A DNA stretch of 64,000 nt from Quillaja saponaria (Eukaryota > Streptophyta > Magnoliopsida > Fabales > Quillajaceae), in contig CM055608.1 of the NCBI GenBank assembly GCA_029379385.1, positions 23,744,350 through 23,808,349 of the forward strand. Reading direction: 5' to 3'. A model generated the notes under the pieces. That model ran no database searches and was not told where the DNA came from. It was given only the letters and a program-made list of their open reading frames with translations. Each line of letters opens with the position of its first letter. Position 1 is the stretch's first letter. Of the stretch, positions 58,655-64,000 are shown piece after piece. Position numbers and translations under genes: made by a program.

Positions 58655-58925
58655 AAAATTTCTACTAATTTAAATATAATATCTAAAGACTCAATCTTAG
58701 TAAAAAAATGAAAAGATAGTGCTACTAAAAATCAAAATAAAAATTCTCAACACTAAATAGTTTGAAATCCAAGAGACTTTAGATTTGTTATCAAGTTAAT
58801 AAGAGAAACCTGGTATACCGTGCATTTCTAGATTTACATTTTTTATTAGACAAGCTGAGTGAACGAAGCATATACATTCTTCTCAAAAATAAATTTACAA
58901 ACTTAGAATTGGTGTAAAAATGGTA
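58655..58925. repeat. Dispersed repeat, copy 2
   Basis: Matches 26030-26300 (see there). It replaces the right end of the CACTA element. Confidence 0.8.
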
Positions 58926-58980
58926 TTTACCATTTTTACATTTGCTAGAAGTGCTAGGCTTTAAACCTCTCTAAAATATA

Positions 58981-59023
58981 GATAATCTTGGTTGGGTTTA
59001 TCATAAACCCAGCCAAAATTATC
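58981..59023. repeat. Short palindrome
   Basis: 'gataatcttggttgggttt' is followed closely by its near-perfect inverse ('aaacccagccaaaattatc'), giving a stem of about 19 pairs with two mismatches and a very short loop. It may be a MITE core or a foldback. No T-run follows, and no function is evident. Confidence 0.55.
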
Positions 59024-59505
59024 TAAGATAATATCAATATAATTTCCACACCTGTGAAACAAGGTAAAAGTAACAATTGTTTCAGTTTTAACTCAACAAA
59101 CCAGAATGTGTTCTCTTTTCTTATAAGCTACGTTTTCAGATTTCTATGCCCTTTTGTTGCTATTTTTGAAAGGGTCATTAAGAATTTTGGTTTCGAAGGG
59201 TCCAATAGTTTTGGGAACCAAAAGGGTGGAGAGGAAATGAGTTGATTCTCCTGTTGCAATAAGGAAGCTGAAAATGAATCAAAAGTTCACCTTTTTGGTG
59301 AACCATCGAAGATATGATCGAGATGTTAAGTAAGCGTAAACATACTCCATAGCAATCAACAACAACACATACGATATATTTAAGGATTTATATACGATAA
59401 AATAAAGTGAGATGAGGAGTTTAAAATAATGTTAAATTATAGAGAACTTTAAAAAAAAATTACTATTATTACAAATATTAAAAAAAAAATTCAATCATAA
59501 TACTA
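59024..59505. other. Spacer, no gene seen
   Basis: Contains an open frame at 59054-59245 with no recognisable content. A-runs at 59450-59490. Confidence 0.4.
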
Positions 59506-60590
59506 TTTAGATAGAGAAGAATTTGGAAAACAATCCTATCACTAATTTAAAATGATTTATGTACATTTTAGGAATTATAAGTAAAACTAAAAAGGGGTAA
59601 TAAAAATAGAAATTAAATTTTTATAAAGGGTGTTTTAAGGAATAAAAAAAATTGTGTTGTTAAGTCATTTTGATTTTTAGTACTATAGAATAGTAGAAAC
59701 AACATTTTCCATGAAGGCTAGGGATTGGACAAGAAACACTTTCAGCAATTTTAAGTTCTGAACCATTCTCTGACACCATGTACAATTGAAGAAAAACTTT
59801 ATTTTGTTGTATCATATAATTATTTACATATATATAAAAGTTGATTACAAGATTTGAGAAATAATTAAAAATAATAATTAAATTGGAAGTCCTTAACTTG
59901 ATGATAAAGGAAAAGTAAATTACTCCTTAACCGAAAGAAAGTAGAATAATTTAATATGTACAAAAATAATTTAATATAATATAAGTTGTTCTACACATTA
60001 TTTTTAGTTTCTTTTTTACTATTTTGTTCATACCTTCCATGAAGTGATTTTTTTCCCCCTGCTATTCAGTAGTCCATAATTTGTTGATAGCTGTAGGTTA
60101 TAATTTGGCGGATGAGAGCAATTAAGAATTTCATGAGCTCATATTGAAGAGCCTAGGACTTGATATTTTAATTCGTGGAGCAAAACACTCCAAGCAATTA
60201 TTAGGAGTTTAAAGGGAAATCTTGACTATTTAGATTGTAAGTAAAAATAATTTTGAAATAAGATTATTTAAAAAGTGATTTATAAAAAGATGAAAGAGTG
60301 TTTGAATGAGTTAACATAAAACCGTTGTAAGATATAAAAAGAATTATTAGATTTAATTTTTACAAAACAGATATTAAGAACTAAAATTACTAATAAAAAT
60401 TCATTTTGATAAATATTAATAAAGTGATTTTTGTAATTTTAATTTTAAAAAGCTACAGCTAGCTTTTAAAAACATCACATGAGATGCTCTTGAATTTTTG
60501 AAACCAGAAGAAAGAACCACCTATAAGAAAAGTTAACCAATCAATTTTTAAGTACTGTGACTTTTAAAAAGCTACAACACACTCTTAAAA
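59506..60590. repeat. Dispersed repeat, copy D
   Basis: Starts at 'atttagatagagaagaattt', equivalent to 50978 in copy B. It shares the ~600-base internal deletion of copy C and the minus-strand primer-like 'tctctgacacca' at about 59768. It is the start of tandem unit 3. Confidence 0.72.
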
Positions 60591-61532
60591 AATCATGCCA
60601 AACTCAGCTGTAGTATAGTCCTTTTATATTTATTCTAACTCTTCAAATTTAGTAATATAGGTTAATTAATACCCACTAGGGTATTAAAACTTTCACAATT
60701 TAAGCCAATAGCCATGGAAAGATAGTTACTAAAATCTATTTCTAGCTACCAATAGGAAGTACCTTTCTTTAATTAAAGAAACTAATAAACACATTATATT
60801 TTAAATTTGTATTTTTTTTTATGAAAAAAATTTGACATGCTCTGACCTTTAATACTTTAAATATATTTATTTTATGATTTATTAATGAGTGACGAACTTC
60901 ACTTGACTTTTATGACGAACTATGAAATATATTTTTAATTAACAACTGAGAAAATAATGATCGACTTTTAGAAACATACATGTTCATCACTGTATCTTTA
61001 ACAACGGTCTTTATAATCATTAGAAATAAAAATAGAAATTTCGCTATTGACATATTTTTTTTAAAAGAAATTTTATTACACAAGATTTAATTAGAAGATA
61101 CATCAATTATATATATATATATATATATGTGTGTAAATATATATCACTCTTCTGCACTAGGCATTGGTAATGGTCCATGGACTATTAAAAGATTAGGCAA
61201 GCTATTCCGAAAGTGCACTAGGTATAATTGGTAATGGTCCATGGACTAGTAGAAAAATGGGCAAGATATTCAGAAAGATACAACCTTAGCCCATATACAA
61301 TAAATTCATTTCTAGGTAGCCAGGAAGTAACCTTTCTTAATTAATTTTGGAAGAAGAAAGAAAAATTTTCATTCATTTATTTTATATTTTACAATCTTAA
61401 TATTAAAATGAAGAATGCATGTAAAACGAAGGCTATAAATACAGGCTTTTAAACAAGATATTAGACACCACCAAAGCAACTAAGTTTGTAGAATAAATAA
61501 TTTTGAGATTTGCTAAAACCCTAGAAATATCA
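60591..61532 (+). promoter_or_regulatory. Spacer and promoter of phylloplanin-like copy 3
   Basis: The TATA box 'ctataaata' is at 61433-61441, 92 bases before the ATG. The 64-base promoter duplication of copy 2 is present (61163 and 61227), so it preceded the last gene duplication. (AT)n at 61109-61129 is shorter than in copy 2. Confidence 0.65.
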
Positions 61533-61985
61533 ATGGCTTACCGTTCCATGCTCCTCCTTGCTCTTCTTTTTGTTGTCACAACCTCACTAGCCCATGGCAG
61601 CTTAATCATAAATGGAACAACTATTGCCCAAGTTGTAATACCCGGCCGTGCTTTTTGCTCCATCAATGGAAACCCGGTGAACAGCAACACTCCCGGTTTG
61701 GCCGGAGTAAATGTGCAATTGGTGTGTAATGGTGCCACAACACTTACCCAAGTTCTTACCGATACACAGGGATTTTTCAGGATAGTTTTAAACACTTTAG
61801 ATGGCATACTCTTTGATCCATCTACATGTGTTATCCGTATAAGACTCCCTATAGCTAATTGTTCTGTTTTGGCACCCACGTCTGGCAATCTTCAATCTGT
61901 TATTACCGTTGCTGGTGTCGTTCAATCTGTTTTGGGAGCAGTTGCTAATTTCACAACTGGTTTGTTTGGTCTTGTTCCTAACTAG
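61533..61985 (+). CDS. Phylloplanin-like secreted protein, copy 3
   Basis: Single exon, 150 residues. The ATG at 61533 was chosen because it aligns with copies 1 and 2 and directly precedes the signal peptide; the upstream in-frame extension has no ATG. Signal peptide, four cysteines and sequons N27, N109 and N139 are as in copy 2. It differs from copy 2 at V15, L24 and G146. V146G falls in the otherwise invariant FVLVPN tail, changed here to FGLVPN. It is the youngest copy, with secretion and surface defence inferred as for the others. Confidence 0.88.
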   Translation: MAYRSMLLLALLFVVTTSLAHGSLIINGTTIAQVVIPGRAFCSINGNPVNSNTPGLAGVNVQLVCNGATTLTQVLTDTQGFFRIVLNTLDGILFDPSTCVIRIRLPIANCSVLAPTSGNLQSVITVAGVVQSVLGAVANFTTGLFGLVPN

Positions 61986-62469
61986 CTGGTACAAATACTT
62001 ATGCGTTAACTGTCAAGGCTTTTCTTAATGATGATTGCCTTTTCAGTTATGCTTTGTGCTTAGCTTAATTGTGTTTTAAGTGTGCTATAATAAGGATGAC
62101 ATTCCATGTATTAAAAAGTTTGTTAGTTATCTTTTTTGTACTCCTTTCGCTTTCGTTTCTAAGTTGTGTCAGCACTATCTTTTATTCATGCATCATTGAA
62201 TTACTTTCAAGGAATATTAAATTAAAGGACTATAAATTTCTGTATGTCAAAAAGTATTTGACATGAATTTTTTATTTTCTTAAATAACCTTACAACTTTT
62301 TAATACACTACATCTTACAAGACCATTACGAATGAATAGATATTTAGTTAAAAACTAAGAAAAGGAAAAAGAAAAAAAATCGCGAATCTCTTAATTAATA
62401 ACCTCAAACGTGTTGGTGGAAAGGTAAACCTTGCTCGAGGGAACACATACCAATGGAAAATCGGCTCAT
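61986..62469 (+). other. 3' flank of copy 3
   Basis: Nearly identical to 55051-55536. No other gene. Confidence 0.6.
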
Positions 62470-62842
62470 CTAGAATTCTTTATTGGTAGAATTCAAAGAA
62501 TTCTTTATCGGTAGAATTCAAAGAATTCTTTTAATTTTAGTCATTCACACTATTTTTTTTTAAATCTTAACCATCCAAATAATTTAATTTTAAGTTCTTT
62601 TATTTTATTTAATTAATAAATTTAATATTATATTAAAATATACCATATTTTTATTCTAAATCCTAACTCTAATCTTATCCTAATCCTAATCTTAACCCTA
62701 ACCTTAACCTAATTCCAACCCTAACTCTAACCCCTATCCTAATTTTAATCATAAATTATTTGGGTAGTTGAGATTTAAAAAAATAACATGAATGACTAAG
62801 ATTAAAAAAATTCTAGGGATTCTACCAACATAGAATGCTAGA
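62470..62842. mobile_element. TIR element with telomere-like core (copy 3)
   Basis: As copies 1 and 2, but the left arm has a ~27-base tandem duplication ('ggtagaattcaaagaattct' twice, 62485-62530). The telomere-like core is at about 62655-62745. Confidence 0.7.
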
Positions 62843-63132
62843 GGATCTAAATCTGCAAAAGTTAGTACATTCAAAGAGTCTGATCCAATGTTGTTTTGTC
62901 ACTTTCGACATAGCAAGATGGAGATAAGAATAACATAATTGTGAAAGAACAAAGGTGACTATAGCTAATGGCGGACCTTTGCTAAGGAGTAAGGCAACCT
63001 TCTAACAATTTTCATAGATTGAGAGCATAAACGATATTTACAGATTTAGCTATGTAGAAAAGCATGCTGTTGATCATCTATTACCGTTGTAATTAATGAT
63101 CGATCTTCTCGCTTGAAAGCCATAAAAAAGAC

Positions 63133-64000
63133 CACTTAAAGAAACAAGGCATTTCCTACAAACTTTTTTGCCACAAACCCGGTTTGTTGGTAAAAACACC
63201 TTTTACCCATAAACTAAGAGACAAACTAGGAAAAACACTATACCGACAATAAGTTTGTCGGTATTTTGGAGCTTTTTTCCCCTCAAAATGTACCGCCAAA
63301 CCTATGTCTCTCAGTACTAAATTTTTAGTATTTACCCACAAACCTTAGTTTGTCGGTAACTTATGCTTTACTTTTTCCCATAAACTAACGTTTTTCGGTA
63401 AATTTTTTTTTTTTTCCCACAAACTATTGTTTGTTGGAAATTGGAACGCTGCATTTCGTTTATTTTTACCCATAAAAAAGTTTGATGGTGGTGGGTGTAA
63501 ATCCTAAATATATTATTTTCAAGAAACCATTTTCCCTCTGCCTTTACCTCCTACTTGAAATCCTTAGACCTCCACTGCAACACCCTAAGCTTCCATTGCA
63601 AATCCCCTCGCCCCCATATAAGAACCAGTCGAAAAGATGAAATTGTGGGTTTTCTGGGTGTCGATGTTGGGGAGTTCACCCACTGTTTTATGAGGCTAGC
63701 TTTAACATTGCTGACATTGGAAGCGAAAAAAGACTGAGATTGTTTGGAAGGTTGAAACGAGGAGTGGTTGGCATTGACTAACAAAGATTTCTTGGGATTT
63801 TTATTCAAACTTTGAGGTAGAGTAGAGGTTTAAGAGACAGGCTTGTGATAGTTAATATTTTGGGTTTTGGTTTAAGTTGGAGATGCAGCATCTAGTGAGT
63901 AAGGTTTTGGTAGATTTAGATTTTGAAGCTAGTGAGCACTTCATACTGTTTATCGTACTTTTCTGTTATTGAGAAAAAAAACTTTGCATTATTTGTGTGT
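63133..64000 (+). mobile_element. CACTA element, copy 3 (runs off the window)
   Basis: Left end 'cacttaaagaaac' (decayed), again preceded by 'gac'. Collinear with 56181 on to the window edge. The right end and interior are not visible. Confidence 0.75.

Larger units (their letters stand above)
52670..59651. repeat. Tandem duplication unit 2 (~6.98 kb)
   Basis: Matches 59652-64000 (window end) in order: repeat copy, conserved spacer, promoter, phylloplanin gene, TIR element, CACTA element. The gene-to-gene distance is 6,935 bases. The unit also contains the 58655 repeat and spacer. What follows copy 3 lies outside the window. Confidence 0.75.

Noticed and set aside
61503..61532. N-terminal extension of phylloplanin copy 3
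   Set aside because: The upstream in-frame start is TTG; the aligned ATG at 61533 begins the conserved signal peptide.

Overview
The window is nuclear DNA of a flowering plant, almost certainly a eudicot. It is AT-rich, genes are sparse and intron-bearing, and the space between them is packed with LTR retrotransposons, CACTA-type elements, MITE-like inverted repeats and an endogenous pararetrovirus. I cannot name the species from sequence alone. Only five protein genes look intact or potentially functional: the 3' end of a protein-kinase-like (probably pseudokinase) gene (2-1639), three phylloplanin-like secreted-protein genes (7602-8054, 54598-55050, 61533-61985) and a two-exon R2R3-MYB gene of MYB5 type on the minus strand (42164-43018).

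Layout. 0-4 kb: end of the kinase-like gene and an AT-rich spacer with a transposon fragment. 4-11 kb: a decayed phylloplanin copy (4584-4712), the first intact copy, a TIR element with a degenerate telomere-like core, and a complete 1.78-kb CACTA element with matching 3-bp target duplications. 11-16 kb: a second CACTA-like element with a ~163-bp minisatellite and a broken minus-strand transposase-like gene. 16-25.6 kb: a possible large solo LTR, interrupted by a 4.0-kb Ty1/copia element (17335-21356, with 5-bp target duplication) and by a 2.6-kb repeat. 26-28 kb: dispersed repeats and a long inverted repeat. 28-35.5 kb: a full-length, circularly permuted, heavily mutated caulimovirid genome with an 18-bp terminal overlap. 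35.5-37.7 kb: a CACTA end, an LTR-like remnant and a ribosomal protein S5 pseudogene. 42-43 kb: the MYB gene. 44.5-49.6 kb: an intron-retaining importin-beta (importin-5/KETCH1-type) pseudogene. 50-64 kb: repeats and a ~6.94-kb tandem duplication in which each unit carries a phylloplanin gene, the telomere-core TIR element and the same CACTA insertion.

How it fits together. The phylloplanin copies lie in one orientation and share their promoters and about 2.2 kb of downstream sequence, including the CACTA insertion site. The CACTA element therefore entered before the gene was duplicated. Copies 2 and 3 differ by only three residues and form the youngest duplication. Phylloplanins are secreted leaf-surface proteins, and the tobacco member is antifungal, so this is plausibly an expanding defence-protein cluster. 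The MYB gene carries the bHLH-binding signature of regulators of flavonoid and epidermal traits. Nothing in the sequence links the two functionally. All family assignments are by reading motifs; no database search was run.
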